Below are positions 11,022 through 20,759 of a stretch of 49,448 nt of DNA, piece after piece (the stretch's first letter is position 1; each line of letters starts with the position of its first letter). This stretch comes from Snodgrassella alvi (GTDB taxonomy: Bacteria > Pseudomonadota > Gammaproteobacteria > Burkholderiales > Neisseriaceae). The translations under genes and the position numbers were made by a program. A model generated the notes under the pieces. The model ran no database searches. It was not told the origin of the DNA and saw only the letters and a program-made list of their open reading frames with translations. The DNA is taken from positions 1-49,448 of the forward strand of contig NZ_MEIK01000018.1 in the NCBI RefSeq assembly GCF_002777855.1. The letters are read 5' to 3'.

Positions 11022-12410
11022 ATGAATTTATCTGTGCTTGCGAACACGATAGTGTTCGCATTGTTATTATGGGTGCTTGGCCGAACGCAATCTGCCAGAT
11101 GGAGTCTTTCCAGAAAAGTATTGCTGGGTATGATTCTGGGTATTTTATTCGGGCTGGGGCTACAGCTTGTATACGGCACAGCCAGTCCAGCTGTTGATGC
11201 TTCATTGCAGTGGATTAATGTAATTGGTAATGGTTATGTTCAGCTTTTACAGATGGTAGTGATGCCGCTAGTATTTGCTTCTATTCTGAGTGCGGTAGCG
11301 CGTTTACATAATGCCACACAGCTGGGCAAAATCAGCCTGATGACGATAGGTGTATTGTTGCTGACTACGGCTATTGCGGCCCTAATAGGAACTCTTCTTA
11401 CCAGCTTGTTTGGATTGACTGCAAACGGTTTGATTCAGGGTGAGGCAGAAACTGCACGTTATATTGCAATTCAAACAAATTATGTTGGAAAGGTAGCCGA
11501 TTTAACCGTACCACAACTGCTTCTTTCATTTATTCCGAAAAATCCCTTTGCTGATTTAACTGGAGCAAATCCAACTTCTATTATCAGTGTTGTGATTTTT
11601 GCTGCATTTTTAGGTATAGCGGCATTGAAACTTTTGAAAGATGATGCCGCTAAAGGTGAAAGAGTATTGCTGGCTATAGATACGTTGCAAAGTTGGATTA
11701 TGAAGCTGGTTCGGATCGTCATGTTATTAACTCCCTATGGCGTGCTGGCGTTAATGACAAAAGTAGTGGCCGCTTCCAATTTACAAGATATTATCAAGCT
11801 TGGGGCTTTTGTACTGGTGTCTTATTTGGGATTGGCATTAATGTTTATGGTACATGGTTTGTTGCTAGGGGTTTCTGGTATCAATCCAATAAAATATCTA
11901 CAGAAGGTTTGGCCGGTGCTGACATTTGCCTTTACTAGCCGCTCCAGTGCTGCTTCTATTCCACTAAATGTCGAGGCACAGACACAACGCCTAGGTGTGC
12001 CAAAGTCGATTGCTGGTTTCGCTGCTTCTTTTGGTGCAACCATCGGGCAGAATGGCTGTGCTGGCTTGTATCCAGCCATGCTGGCTACTATGGTTGCACC
12101 AACAGTAGGAATTAATCCGCTTGACCCTTGGTGGATAGCTTCCCTAGTTGGAATAGTAACCATCAGCTCAGTTGGGGTTGCAGGTGTGGGTGGTGGTGCG
12201 ACTTTTGCTGCTTTGATTGTATTACCGGCAATGGGCTTGCCGATTACACTAGTTGCGTTACTAATTTCGGTGGAACCTTTAATTGATATGGGTCGCACGG
12301 CATTGAATGTTAGTGGCGCCATGACCGCCGGTACCTTAACCAGCCAGTGGCTACACCAAACGGATCAAGCCATACTAAATAGTAGTGAACATGATGAGCT
12401 TACACCATAA
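11022..12410 (+). CDS. tcyP: L-cystine symporter, DAACS family (TcyP/YdjN)
   Basis: A 462-residue inner-membrane sodium/proton-coupled importer. Whole-length similarity is to E. coli YdjN (TcyP), which takes up cystine. Diagnostic stretches are [40 protein letters not shown] (the serine-rich re-entrant loop), [20 protein letters not shown] and [20 protein letters not shown] (the substrate/sodium-binding helix). About eight membrane helices plus two re-entrant loops are expected. The start at 11022 has AGGAG at 11011-11015; an upstream start at 11001 would include that Shine-Dalgarno. It is a single-gene unit divergent from thrB and ends in a hairpin. Supplying cysteine sulphur is the likely role. 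Confidence 0.93.
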   Translation: MNLSVLANTIVFALLLWVLGRTQSARWSLSRKVLLGMILGILFGLGLQLVYGTASPAVDASLQWINVIGNGYVQLLQMVVMPLVFASILSAVARLHNATQLGKISLMTIGVLLLTTAIAALIGTLLTSLFGLTANGLIQGEAETARYIAIQTNYVGKVADLTVPQLLLSFIPKNPFADLTGANPTSIISVVIFAAFLGIAALKLLKDDAAKGERVLLAIDTLQSWIMKLVRIVMLLTPYGVLALMTKVVAASNLQDIIKLGAFVLVSYLGLALMFMVHGLLLGVSGINPIKYLQKVWPVLTFAFTSRSSAASIPLNVEAQTQRLGVPKSIAGFAASFGATIGQNGCAGLYPAMLATMVAPTVGINPLDPWWIASLVGIVTISSVGVAGVGGGATFAALIVLPAMGLPITLVALLISVEPLIDMGRTALNVSGAMTAGTLTSQWLHQTDQAILNSSEHDELTP

Positions 12411-12441
12411 TCGTTTTGAGTGAACTAAAACTACGTTGAAT

Positions 12442-12480
12442 TTCAGCCAGTCTTTTAATACGGACTGGCTGAATTTATAT
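12442..12480 (+). terminator. Intrinsic terminator of tcyP
   Basis: An 11-bp stem, TTCAGCCAGTC (12442-12452) with GACTGGCTGAA (12463-12473), is followed by a short TTTATATT tract. The stem is strong but the T tract is weak. Confidence 0.7.
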
Positions 12481-12530
12481 TGATGCTCTCGCATTGATCT
12501 GAACAGATTGCGATTATGAATGCACTCAGA

Positions 12531-12566
12531 AAAAAACAGGGTAATTAAATATAAACCCCCCTGTTA
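12531..12566 (-). terminator. Intrinsic terminator of asd
   Basis: Read on the minus strand, AACAGGG pairs with CCCTGTT across a loop of about 17 nt and runs into a T6 tract (plus-strand AAAAAA at 12531-12536). It lies about 50 nt after the asd stop. Confidence 0.65.
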
Positions 12567-12610
12567 TGAATACAGGACAAGTAAATATTATCCAACTTGC
12601 TACTGTATAT

Positions 12611-13726
12611 TTATCTGCTGTGTAGAACAATTTGCAACATGCGCCGGATGGGTTCTGCGGCACCCCATAAAAGCTGGTCGCCAACGGTAAATGCACTAAT
12701 GTAATCACCGCCCATACCCATTTTGCGAATACGTCCAACAGGTACAGTTAATGTGCCGGTAACAGCCGCAGGTGTCAGCTCGTGCATGGAGGCATTTTTT
12801 TCATTCGGCACGACTTTTACCCAGTCATTAGCTGACGCCAAAATACGTTCAATTTCAGAGACCGGTAAATCCTGTTTCAGTTTTATAGTTAGCGCCTGAC
12901 TGTGGCAACGCATGGCACCCACACGTACGCACAATCCATCAATCACCAGTGGTTGGGTACTACGACCTAAAATCTTATTGGTTTCCACGGCACCTTTCCA
13001 CTCTTCCTTTGACTGGCCATTACCCAGATCGGCATCAATCCAAGGAATCAGGCTTCCGGCCAACGGTACGCCAAATTGTGTCTGCGGATAAGCATCGCTG
13101 CGCAGAAAATCGGCTACTTTGCGGTCGATGGACAGAATAGCACTGGCCGGATCGGCCAGCTCGGTACTAACCTGTGATTCAATTGCACCCATGGCACTGA
13201 TCAGCTCGCGCATATTTTGAGCACCAGCTCCGGAAGCTGCCTGATAGGTCATGCTGGTAGCCCATTCTATTAAATCTTGCTCAAACAGACCGCCAAGAGC
13301 CATCAACATTAGTGATACTGTACAATTACCACCTACAAAATCTTTGATTCCACTAGATAATGCAGTATCAATTACAGCACGGTTGACTGGGTCAAGTACG
13401 ATAACGGCTTTATCACTCATACGCAGGGTAGAGGCAGCATCAATCCAGAAACCCTGCCAGCCTTGTTCACGCAATGGCTGATGCACAGCTTTTGTATAAT
13501 CACCACCTTGACAGGTAACAATAATATCCATTTGTGCCAGAGCTTCCAGATTATGCGCGTCCAGCAAAATTTTAGCTGTCTGACCAAAATCCGGCGCTGC
13601 CGCACCTGCAGCTGACGTCGTGAAAAAATACGCATCAGCAATGTTCTGAAAATCATTTTCTTCCTGCATGCGCTGCATCAATACCGAACCCACCATGCCG
13701 CGCCAGCCAACAAAACCTACTTTCAC
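12611..13726 (-). CDS. asd: Aspartate-semialdehyde dehydrogenase
   Basis: A 371-residue NADPH enzyme that converts aspartyl phosphate to aspartate semialdehyde, the branch point to lysine/diaminopimelate, threonine and methionine. The N-terminal Rossmann motif is [13 protein letters not shown]. The catalytic cysteine is Cys135 in GGNCTVSLM, and the substrate/catalytic histidine region is [10 protein letters not shown]. It belongs to the long Gram-negative Asd type, as in E. coli and Neisseria. The start [10 protein letters not shown] is preceded on the minus strand by AAGGAGCACCCGGTGA. It is divergent from murJ. Confidence 0.97.
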   Translation of the reverse strand: MKVGFVGWRGMVGSVLMQRMQEENDFQNIADAYFFTTSAAGAAAPDFGQTAKILLDAHNLEALAQMDIIVTCQGGDYTKAVHQPLREQGWQGFWIDAASTLRMSDKAVIVLDPVNRAVIDTALSSGIKDFVGGNCTVSLMLMALGGLFEQDLIEWATSMTYQAASGAGAQNMRELISAMGAIESQVSTELADPASAILSIDRKVADFLRSDAYPQTQFGVPLAGSLIPWIDADLGNGQSKEEWKGAVETNKILGRSTQPLVIDGLCVRVGAMRCHSQALTIKLKQDLPVSEIERILASANDWVKVVPNEKNASMHELTPAAVTGTLTVPVGRIRKMGMGGDYISAFTVGDQLLWGAAEPIRRMLQIVLHSR

Positions 13727-13962
13727 CGGGTGCTCCTTAAGTCACTTTAAATGAATCAAAATCTCTGTTACCAGAAGTCATTCACTCTTATAACCATATT
13801 CGTGACTATTTGTAAACTGTTAATTTTTGTTTGAATTGTATTTGATGCTGAATAGCACGTTTTGGCAGATTGGTGCCATCCGTTTGAGCTCAATTCTGGC
13901 CGTATAGAATCGGTAGCCATTCCGGTGTACACTTTCGCCTTTGTTTTTAGTTGGTGCAATCG

Positions 13963-15501
13963 ATGAATTTACTGCGTACTCTGGCCAAAGTCAGCAGCAT
14001 GACCATGTTGTCACGTGTGCTAGGTTTCATCCGCGACACCATAATAGCCCGCAGCTTTGGTGCGGGCATGGCAACAGATGCATTTTTTGTGGCGTTTAAA
14101 CTCCCCAATCTGTTGCGCCGTATTTTTGCCGAAGGCGCCTTTTCACAGGCCTTTGTGCCGATACTGGCTGAGTACCGCGAGACGCGTTCACCAGAAGCAA
14201 CGCGGGCTTTTGTGCAGCATGTGGCCGGATTGCTGTCATTTGTGCTAATAATCGTGACAGCCATCGGGATTCTGGCTGCGCCAGTGGTAATTTATATTTC
14301 TGCGCCTGGTTTTCAACAAGATACCGATAAGTTTGCACTTTCTGTCCAGCTATTGCGGATCACATTCCCATATATATTTTTGATTTCGTTGTCTTCACTG
14401 GTTGGCAGCGTACTCAATACCTATCATCAGTTCAGTGTGCCGGCTTTTACCCCCACATTTTTGAATATCTCCTTTATTGTATTTGCTTTATGGCTGGCAC
14501 CATATTTTCATCCGCCGGTACTGGCTCTGGCATGGGCAGTATTTGTAGGAGGATTGTTGCAGCTGCTGTATCAACTACCATATTTATTTAGGCTGGGTTT
14601 TCTGGCCATGCCTAAGCTTAAACTTAGGGACAAGGCCGTAAACCGTGTTTTAAAGCAAATGGCACCGGCCATTCTTGGTGTATCAGTGGCGCAGATATCT
14701 TTAGTGATTAACACCATCTTTGCTTCCTATCTGCAATCGGGTTCAGTATCGTGGATGTATTACGCCGATCGCCTAATGGAGTTGCCGACGGGCGTACTGG
14801 GCGTAGCACTGGGAACAATTCTACTGCCCACTCTGTCTAAGCACTCTGCCACTAATGACATTGCCAGTTTTTCCGCTTTACTCGACTGGGGGTTGCGTCT
14901 ATGTATGCTGCTCACTTTGCCGGCAGCTGTGGGTATGGCGGTTTTGTCCTTTCCATTGGTAGCGACGCTGTTTATGTACCGAGAGTTCAATGAATATGAT
15001 GCACTGATGACACAAGGCGCATTGGTGGCCTATTCTGTTGGTCTAATTGGCCTGATTTTGATAAAGGTATTGGCACCAGGTTTTTATGCGCGTCAAAACA
15101 TAAAAACGCCAGTCAAAATCGCGATTTTCACCTTATGCATGACGCAGTTAATGAATCTACTGTTTGTGTGGAAACTGCATCATGTTGGTCTGGCTCTGGC
15201 CATCAGCTTAGGTGCCTGTATCAATGCTGGGCTGTTGTATATTCTATTACGGCGGCAGAAACTGTATACACCCACAGCAGGATGGATGCGTTTTCTGCTG
15301 CGGCTGGTAATGGCATTGATCATTATGGGAAGCGGTCTGTGGCTCTTGCAGCATTATTTGCCATTTAATTGGCATAGTGGCGGACTGATAAAAGTAGGTC
15401 AGCTAAGTGTCTTGATAGCGGCCGGAATTGTCTTGTACTTCGGTGCTCTTTTCGCATTGGGTTTCCGGATACGTGATTTCCGGCGTGCCGAAGCAGAATA
15501 A
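13963..15501 (+). CDS. murJ: Lipid II flippase MurJ
   Basis: A 512-residue integral inner-membrane protein of the MOP superfamily that flips lipid II for peptidoglycan synthesis. About 14 hydrophobic segments span the length. The essential cavity residues known from E. coli MurJ are present at the same numbers: Arg18 and Arg24 in SRVLGFIRD, Asp39 in MATDAFF, and Arg52 in LPNLLRR. Other family blocks are [20 protein letters not shown] and [23 protein letters not shown] 13963 gives the Neisseria-type start; a TTG at 13951 is less likely. It stands alone between divergent asd and the convergent chorismate mutase gene. Confidence 0.96.
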   Translation: MNLLRTLAKVSSMTMLSRVLGFIRDTIIARSFGAGMATDAFFVAFKLPNLLRRIFAEGAFSQAFVPILAEYRETRSPEATRAFVQHVAGLLSFVLIIVTAIGILAAPVVIYISAPGFQQDTDKFALSVQLLRITFPYIFLISLSSLVGSVLNTYHQFSVPAFTPTFLNISFIVFALWLAPYFHPPVLALAWAVFVGGLLQLLYQLPYLFRLGFLAMPKLKLRDKAVNRVLKQMAPAILGVSVAQISLVINTIFASYLQSGSVSWMYYADRLMELPTGVLGVALGTILLPTLSKHSATNDIASFSALLDWGLRLCMLLTLPAAVGMAVLSFPLVATLFMYREFNEYDALMTQGALVAYSVGLIGLILIKVLAPGFYARQNIKTPVKIAIFTLCMTQLMNLLFVWKLHHVGLALAISLGACINAGLLYILLRRQKLYTPTAGWMRFLLRLVMALIIMGSGLWLLQHYLPFNWHSGGLIKVGQLSVLIAAGIVLYFGALFALGFRIRDFRRAEAE

Positions 15502-15514
15502 ACAGCTCAGTATT

Positions 15515-15538
15515 TTACTTTCTTGATGAGTAAAGTAA
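15515..15538. terminator. Weak hairpin between murJ and the chorismate mutase gene
   Basis: TTACTTT (15515-15521) pairs with AAAGTAA (15532-15538) in the 42-bp gap between convergent genes. There is no strong T tract on either strand, so its role in termination is only suggested by position. Confidence 0.35.
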
Positions 15539-15543
15539 GCGTA

Positions 15544-15852
15544 TTACTTGCGTTCAAATTCTTTCAATTCTTCGGCAATAAAATATTTAACCAAATCAGA
15601 GTACAGCGTTTTGATTACCTCTCCGTTTAGACCTTGCTTTTCTGCCCAGTGCTGGCGTTTTTCAAGCATGCTTTTAAAACGTTCACTGGCTTGAACATCG
15701 GCAGTATTTTTTTTAAATTTACTGGCTGCTTTGACATAACCGAAACGGATGGACAATAACTGAATGATCGCATAATCAATGTTATCAATTTCGCTACGGA
15801 TTTCATTCATATTGCTGCAATCATCTGGCAGACGGTGTGGAGTATATGGCAT
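15544..15852 (-). CDS. Chorismate mutase / isochorismate-pyruvate lyase family (AroQ, PchB-like)
   Basis: A 102-residue all-helical AroQ-type protein. It aligns along its whole length with PchB of Pseudomonas (PDDCSNMNEIRSEID; YVKAASKFKK; ERFKSMLEKR). Active-site residues map as Arg19 (PchB Arg14), Arg36 (Arg31) and Lys47 (Lys42). The position of PchB Gln90 is Glu95 here (IAEELKEF), as in yeast chorismate mutase. Such proteins rearrange chorismate to prephenate or split isochorismate to salicylate plus pyruvate. There is no siderophore or salicylate gene nearby, so chorismate mutase activity for phenylalanine/tyrosine is the more economical guess. The Shine-Dalgarno is weak. Met15 is an alternative start, but the PDDC segment before it is PchB-like, which favours the longer form. 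Confidence 0.8.
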   Translation of the reverse strand: MPYTPHRLPDDCSNMNEIRSEIDNIDYAIIQLLSIRFGYVKAASKFKKNTADVQASERFKSMLEKRQHWAEKQGLNGEVIKTLYSDLVKYFIAEELKEFERK

Positions 15853-16285
15853 ATTTGTAAGTTATTTATTTATCAAGAAATTATATTTTAGGCTAGTAAA
15901 GATGTTATGTATAGTTAAAAACGTTAAGCTTAACAAATGAAAAATATCGATTAAAAGAATTTAATTCAAGTTAAACAGCGGGGCGTACTCTCAACCCTCT
16001 TAATTATGTTATTAGAATTATCTAAAAGTGATATTTATAGCGCAAAATTGTAACTAACAGGGATTAATAAAAAATTTTATAATTGATATTCGGTTTTCTT
16101 TAGCAGAAAAAAATATAGAAAATTAACAAGTAATTGTTCGAAGATATTAATGATAACAATTATCATTATATTATTGAAAACATTATTTTTTTATTTCTGT
16201 TTAATGTAATACGTACTTTTAATAACGTTCGAAATTAGTTACAATACATCAATTTTACCAATATTTGCATAAGGTCGGCGCAATT
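15853..16285. other. Regulatory spacer upstream of the nuo operon
   Basis: About 430 bp, AT-rich, with no gene. It must hold the promoter of the 14-gene nuo operon and that of the divergent chorismate mutase gene. A TACAAT at 16240-16245 could be a -10 element, but its -35 region is poor. A Fur-like palindrome is listed separately. Confidence 0.6.
16151..16165. promoter_or_regulatory. Putative Fur box upstream of nuoA
   Basis: The 15-mer TGATAACAATTATCA matches the 7-1-7 Fur consensus TGATAATnATTATCA at all but one position. The flanks extend the symmetry to AATGATAACAATTATCATT. It lies about 120 bp before the nuoA start and well upstream of the possible -10 at 16240, a position that would suit activation better than simple promoter blocking. 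The match is seen; binding is inferred. Confidence 0.5.
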
Positions 16286-16642
16286 ATGTTGGCGAATTAT
16301 TTCCCCATCTTAATATTTGTTCTGGTTGGCTTTGCTGCCGGAGTTCTTTTTATTTCTCTGGGTCTGTTACTGGGACCAAATCGCCCGTATAAAATGAAGC
16401 AGGAACCGTTTGAGTGCGGTTTCGAAGCGTTTGAAAACGCACGTATGAAATTTGATGTGCGCTACTATCTGGTGGCCATTTTATTCATCCTCTTTGATCT
16501 GGAAGTGGCCTTTATGGTGCCGTGGGCCGTGGTGTTTAAAGAGCTTGGTGCCTATGGCTTCTGGTCGATGATGGTGTTTTTGCTGATTCTGGTTATCGGC
16601 TTTGTTTATGAATGGAAAAAAGGCGCTCTGGAATGGGAATAG
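16286..16642 (+). CDS. nuoA: NADH-quinone oxidoreductase subunit A
   Basis: A 118-residue membrane subunit of complex I with three helices. The quinone-site loop has [20 protein letters not shown] between helices 1 and 2, and the family block [16 protein letters not shown] follows. The start at 16286 ([11 protein letters not shown]) matches Neisseria; a TTG at 16265 also opens the frame but would be unusual. First gene of the nuo operon, it overlaps nuoB by 10 nt. Confidence 0.96.
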   Translation: MLANYFPILIFVLVGFAAGVLFISLGLLLGPNRPYKMKQEPFECGFEAFENARMKFDVRYYLVAILFILFDLEVAFMVPWAVVFKELGAYGFWSMMVFLLILVIGFVYEWKKGALEWE

Positions 16643-17112
16643 AAGGCGTTTTAAAAAAAGGTTTTGTCACAACTACTGCCGATACCGTACTTAACTACGT
16701 GCGTACCGGTTCATTGTGGCCGGCTACTTTTGGGCTGGCCTGTTGTGCTGTAGAGATGATGCAGGCCGGTGCTGCCCGTTATGACCTAGACCGCTTCGGC
16801 ATTATTTTCCGTCCGTCGCCGCGCCAGTCTGACCTTATGATTGTGGCCGGTACCTTATGTAACAAAATGGCGCCTGCCTTGCGCCGAGTTTATGACCAGA
16901 TGGCAGAGCCGCGCTGGGTATTGTCAATGGGTTCCTGCGCCAATGGTGGCGGTTATTACCATTATTCCTATTCGGTAGTGCGCGGCTGCGACCGTATTGT
17001 GCCGGTCGATGTGTATGTACCTGGCTGCCCGCCTACAGCAGAAGCACTGGTTTATGGTCTGTTGCAATTGCAGCTGAAAATAAAGCGTACCGCCACCATA
17101 GCGCGGGTCTGA
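16633..17112 (+). CDS. nuoB: NADH-quinone oxidoreductase subunit B (cluster N2)
   Basis: A 159-residue peripheral-arm subunit that holds the terminal [4Fe-4S] cluster N2, which reduces quinone. The cluster cysteines are in [18 protein letters not shown] and [11 protein letters not shown]. The conserved arginine stretch [18 protein letters not shown] is present. The start at 16633 ([11 protein letters not shown]) agrees with Neisseria NuoB and lies inside the nuoA 3' end; an earlier ATG at 16612 would give a seven-residue extension without family support. Confidence 0.97.
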   Translation: MGIEGVLKKGFVTTTADTVLNYVRTGSLWPATFGLACCAVEMMQAGAARYDLDRFGIIFRPSPRQSDLMIVAGTLCNKMAPALRRVYDQMAEPRWVLSMGSCANGGGYYHYSYSVVRGCDRIVPVDVYVPGCPPTAEALVYGLLQLQLKIKRTATIARV

Positions 17113-17125
17113 AAGTGAGGAAAAT

Positions 17126-17713
17126 ATGGCAGATATAGCAATACTGAAGGCCGTGTGTGAAACCACTTTCGGCGATAAAGTACGTTACTGTCTGGATCGC
17201 GGTGAGCTGACGCTGGATTGCGCCGCCGCAGATTATCACCAACTGATGCAAACCCTGCGAGACCACCAAGAACTTAAATTCGAAACTCTGATTGATTTAT
17301 GTGGTGTGGATTATCAGAGCTACAAAAATGAACCATGGGAAGGCAAACGTTTTGCCGTTGTGAGCCATTTACTGTCAATCAGCAATAACTGGCGCGTTCG
17401 CGTGCGTGTATGGGCAGAGACGGAAGATTTTCCTACCGTTGATTCTGTTGTGGACATTTATAACGGTGCCAACTGGTATGAACGCGAAGCGTTTGATATG
17501 TTCGGCATCCTGTTTAACAACCATCCCGACTTACGCCGAATTTTGACTGACTATGGCTTTGTCGGTCACCCATTTCGTAAAGATTTTCCGGTTTCCGGCT
17601 ATGTGGAAATGCGCTATGACGAGGCCGAAGGCCGCGTGATTTATCAGCCGGTAACGATTGAACCGCGTGAAGTCACGCCGCGCGTGGTGAGAGAGGAGCA
17701 GTACGGTGTCTAA
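17126..17713 (+). CDS. nuoC: NADH-quinone oxidoreductase subunit C
   Basis: A 195-residue hydrophilic subunit equivalent to the 30-kDa subunit. The signature [20 protein letters not shown] is followed by [20 protein letters not shown]. It is separate from nuoD rather than fused as in E. coli, as in other beta-proteobacteria. GAGGA lies about 5 nt before the ATG. Its last codons overlap the GTG start of nuoD. Confidence 0.97.
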   Translation: MADIAILKAVCETTFGDKVRYCLDRGELTLDCAAADYHQLMQTLRDHQELKFETLIDLCGVDYQSYKNEPWEGKRFAVVSHLLSISNNWRVRVRVWAETEDFPTVDSVVDIYNGANWYEREAFDMFGILFNNHPDLRRILTDYGFVGHPFRKDFPVSGYVEMRYDEAEGRVIYQPVTIEPREVTPRVVREEQYGV

Positions 17714-18959
17714 ATTACGCAATTACACCATTAATTTCGGGCCGCAGCATCCGGCTGCACATGGCGTGTTGCGCCTGATTCTGGAAATGGATGGTGAAAA
17801 TATCGTTCGTGCCGATCCACATATCGGGCTATTACACCGTGGTACGGAAAAATTAGCTGAATCACGCACCTATCTTCAGGCATTGCCGTACATGGATCGT
17901 CTGGATTATGTATCCATGATGTGTAATGAACAGGCCTACTGTCTGTCTGTTGAACGTCTGCTGAATATTGATGTACCCATTCGCGCTCAATATATTCGCG
18001 TGATGTTTGCCGAAATTACTCGAATCCTCAACCATCTCATGGGTATCGGTTCGCATGCACTGGATATCGGCGCCATGACTGTGTTTCTGTATGCATTTCG
18101 CGAACGTGAAGACCTAATGGATATTTACGAGGCGGTATCCGGTGCACGCATGCATGCTGCTTATTTCCGTCCAGGCGGCGTTTACCGTGACCTGCCGGAT
18201 TTCATGCCTAAGTATGAATCCAGCAAATACCGTAACGCCAAAGTATTGCAAAAACTCAACGCTAGCCGTGAAGGCACCTTGCTAGACTTCATTGAAGACT
18301 TTACTAATCGGTTCCCAGCCTGCGTGGATGAATATGAAAATCTGCTTACCGATAATCGCATCTGGAAACAGCGTACAGTTGGTATTGGTGTGGTTTCACC
18401 AGAGCGAGCCATGCAGAAAGGTTTTACCGGCGTGATGCTCCGTGGCTCCGGTATAGAGTGGGATATTCGTAAGAAACAGCCTTATGATGCCTATGCCGCT
18501 ATGGATTTCGATATTCCGGTCGGCATCAATGGTGACTGCTACGACCGTTATCTGTGTCGCATTCATGAAATGCGGCAAGCTAACCGCATTATCCGCCAGT
18601 GTGTTGACTGGCTCAGAACCAATCCCGGGCCGGTAATTACGGATGATCATACCGTGGCGCCGCCACATCGTACCGCTATGAAAGACGGGATGGAAGAATT
18701 GATTCACCACTTCAAGCTGTTTACCGAAGGGATGCATGTGCCGGAGGGTGAAGTTTATGTGCCCACTGAGCATCCGAAAGGGGAGTTTGGTGTGTATCTG
18801 ATTTCAGATGGTGCCAACAAACCTTATCGCATGAAAATCCGTGCACCGGGCTTTGCCCATTTACAAGGTATGGATGAAATGGCACGCGGCCATATGCTTG
18901 CAGACGTGGTCGCCATTATTGGTACTCAGGATATTGTATTTGGGGAGGTGGATAGATAA
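17706..18959 (+). CDS. nuoD: NADH-quinone oxidoreductase subunit D
   Basis: A 417-residue 49-kDa-type subunit that forms the quinone pocket with NuoB. The quinone-binding histidine loop is [16 protein letters not shown], and [12 protein letters not shown] and SSYKYRNA-like substrate-channel blocks follow. The C-terminus is DIVFGEVDR as in the family. The start is GTG at 17706, within the last codons of nuoC (8-nt overlap), with GAGAGGAG about 8 nt upstream. No in-frame ATG would give the conserved N-terminus. Confidence 0.97.
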   Translation: MSKLRNYTINFGPQHPAAHGVLRLILEMDGENIVRADPHIGLLHRGTEKLAESRTYLQALPYMDRLDYVSMMCNEQAYCLSVERLLNIDVPIRAQYIRVMFAEITRILNHLMGIGSHALDIGAMTVFLYAFREREDLMDIYEAVSGARMHAAYFRPGGVYRDLPDFMPKYESSKYRNAKVLQKLNASREGTLLDFIEDFTNRFPACVDEYENLLTDNRIWKQRTVGIGVVSPERAMQKGFTGVMLRGSGIEWDIRKKQPYDAYAAMDFDIPVGINGDCYDRYLCRIHEMRQANRIIRQCVDWLRTNPGPVITDDHTVAPPHRTAMKDGMEELIHHFKLFTEGMHVPEGEVYVPTEHPKGEFGVYLISDGANKPYRMKIRAPGFAHLQGMDEMARGHMLADVVAIIGTQDIVFGEVDR

Positions 18960-19432
18960 TGTTGTCCGCTGAGAGTTTAAAACAGATTGATACAGAACTG
19001 GCCAAATATCCGGCCGACCAGCGTCGCAGTGCCATTATGTCAGCCCTGCGCATCGCTCAGACAGAAAAGGGCTGGTTACAGCCAGAAACCATTGAGGAAG
19101 TAGCAGACTACATCGGCATCCCGCCGGCTCAAGCATTAGAAGTGGCTACTTTTTACAATATGTATAACCTCCAGCCGGTAGGTAAATATAAACTCACCGT
19201 ATGCACCAATCTTCCCTGTGCATTGCGTGGTGGTGTCAATGCCGGTGAATATCTGCAAAAGCGCCTTGGTATTCGCTATGGCGAAACCACTGCTGACGGC
19301 AAATACACACTTTTAGAAGGCGAGTGCATGGGTGCCTGTGGTGATGCGCCGGTGCTGTTAGTGAACAATCATAAAATGTGTAGCTTTATGAGCGAAGAAG
19401 CCATCGAAGCGAAACTGGCGGAGTTGAACTGA
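18959..19432 (+). CDS. nuoE: NADH-quinone oxidoreductase subunit E (cluster N1a)
   Basis: A 157-residue thioredoxin-fold subunit of the NADH dehydrogenase module. Its [2Fe-2S] cluster N1a is held by CTNLPC and [11 protein letters not shown]. Helical N-terminal part [16 protein letters not shown] and EVATFYNMY are typical. The start ATG overlaps the nuoD stop by one base, and the stop overlaps the nuoF start by one base, indicating coupled translation. Confidence 0.96.
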   Translation: MLSAESLKQIDTELAKYPADQRRSAIMSALRIAQTEKGWLQPETIEEVADYIGIPPAQALEVATFYNMYNLQPVGKYKLTVCTNLPCALRGGVNAGEYLQKRLGIRYGETTADGKYTLLEGECMGACGDAPVLLVNNHKMCSFMSEEAIEAKLAELN

Positions 19433-20727
19433 TGGCAATGTATCAAAATGGCGTAATTTTCAATCAGGTTGATACAACTGATCCGGAATGCTGGACGCTG
19501 GAAGCCTATTTAGCCCGCGGCGGCTATCAAGCACTAAAAAAAATCATTCATGACAGAATACCGCAGGACGATGTGATAGCCGAGCTGAAAACATCTGGCC
19601 TGCGTGGACGTGGCGGCGCCGGCTTTCCGACTGGACTGAAATGGAGTTTCATGCCGCGTTCGTTTCCAGGTACCAAATACATCGTCTGCAATACCGATGA
19701 AGGTGAGCCCGGTACATTTAAAGACCGGGATATCATTGATTACAATCCTCATGCCCTGATTGAAGGCATGATTATTGGTGGTTATGCGATGGGTGCGGCT
19801 ACCGGCTATAACTATATTCACGGCGAAATCTTCGAAAGCTATCTACGCTTTGAAACTGCTTTACAGCAGGCGCGAGATGCTGGTTTCCTCGGGCAAAATA
19901 TTCTGGGCAGTGATTTCAGCTTTGAGTTACATGCCCATCATGGCTATGGTGCTTATATTTGCGGCGAAGAAACCGCTCTGCTGGAGTCACTGGAAGGCAA
20001 AAAAGGTCAGCCGCGCTTCAAACCACCATTTCCGGCTTCCTATGGCTTATATGGCAAGCCCACTACTGTCAATAACACAGAAACGTTCTCTTCGGTGCCG
20101 TTTATTATTCGCGATGGTGGCCAGCAATTTGCGGATAAGGGTATTCCAAATAATGGCGGTACCAAGCTATTTTCAGTTTCCGGCCATGTAGAACGTCCCG
20201 GTAACTACGAAATACCGCTGGGCACACCGTTTAGAGATTTACTCGATATGTGCGGTGGCATGCGCAATGGCAAAAAGCTGAAAGCAGTGATTCCAGGTGG
20301 CTCCTCCGCACCGGTACTGCCGGCTGATGTCATGATGGAAATTACGATGGATTATGACGCCATTGCCAAAGCTGGTTCTATGCTTGGATCCGGTGCAGTG
20401 ATTGTCATGGATGAAGACGTTTGTATGGTTAAAGCATTGGAGCGGCTAAGTTACTTCTATTTTGAAGAATCATGCGGCCAATGTACCCCATGTCGTGAAG
20501 GTACAGGATGGCTGTATCGCATTATCCACCGTATTACCTCGGGTAAAGGACGGCCGGAGGATTTAGATTTGCTGGAGTCACTCGGTAATAATATTTCGGG
20601 GCGTACAATCTGCGCGTTGGCGGATGCGGCGGTGATGCCGATTCAGGGCTTTATGAAGCATTTCCGCCCCGAGTTTGAGCACTACATCGAACACGGCAAA
20701 CCCATGAAAGAACATCGCTGGTGCTAA
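19432..20727 (+). CDS. nuoF: NADH-quinone oxidoreductase subunit F (NADH/FMN, cluster N3)
   Basis: A 431-residue subunit that oxidises NADH on FMN. The NADH/FMN sites show as [13 protein letters not shown] and [15 protein letters not shown], with [16 protein letters not shown]. Cluster N3 ligands are in [15 protein letters not shown] plus the later cysteine in [11 protein letters not shown]. Length is normal. It follows nuoE with a 1-nt overlap, and 32 nt separate it from nuoG. Confidence 0.97.
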   Translation: MAMYQNGVIFNQVDTTDPECWTLEAYLARGGYQALKKIIHDRIPQDDVIAELKTSGLRGRGGAGFPTGLKWSFMPRSFPGTKYIVCNTDEGEPGTFKDRDIIDYNPHALIEGMIIGGYAMGAATGYNYIHGEIFESYLRFETALQQARDAGFLGQNILGSDFSFELHAHHGYGAYICGEETALLESLEGKKGQPRFKPPFPASYGLYGKPTTVNNTETFSSVPFIIRDGGQQFADKGIPNNGGTKLFSVSGHVERPGNYEIPLGTPFRDLLDMCGGMRNGKKLKAVIPGGSSAPVLPADVMMEITMDYDAIAKAGSMLGSGAVIVMDEDVCMVKALERLSYFYFEESCGQCTPCREGTGWLYRIIHRITSGKGRPEDLDLLESLGNNISGRTICALADAAVMPIQGFMKHFRPEFEHYIEHGKPMKEHRWC

Positions 20728-20759
20728 GGCACTATCTGCTTAGTTAGGATTGCGAACCT

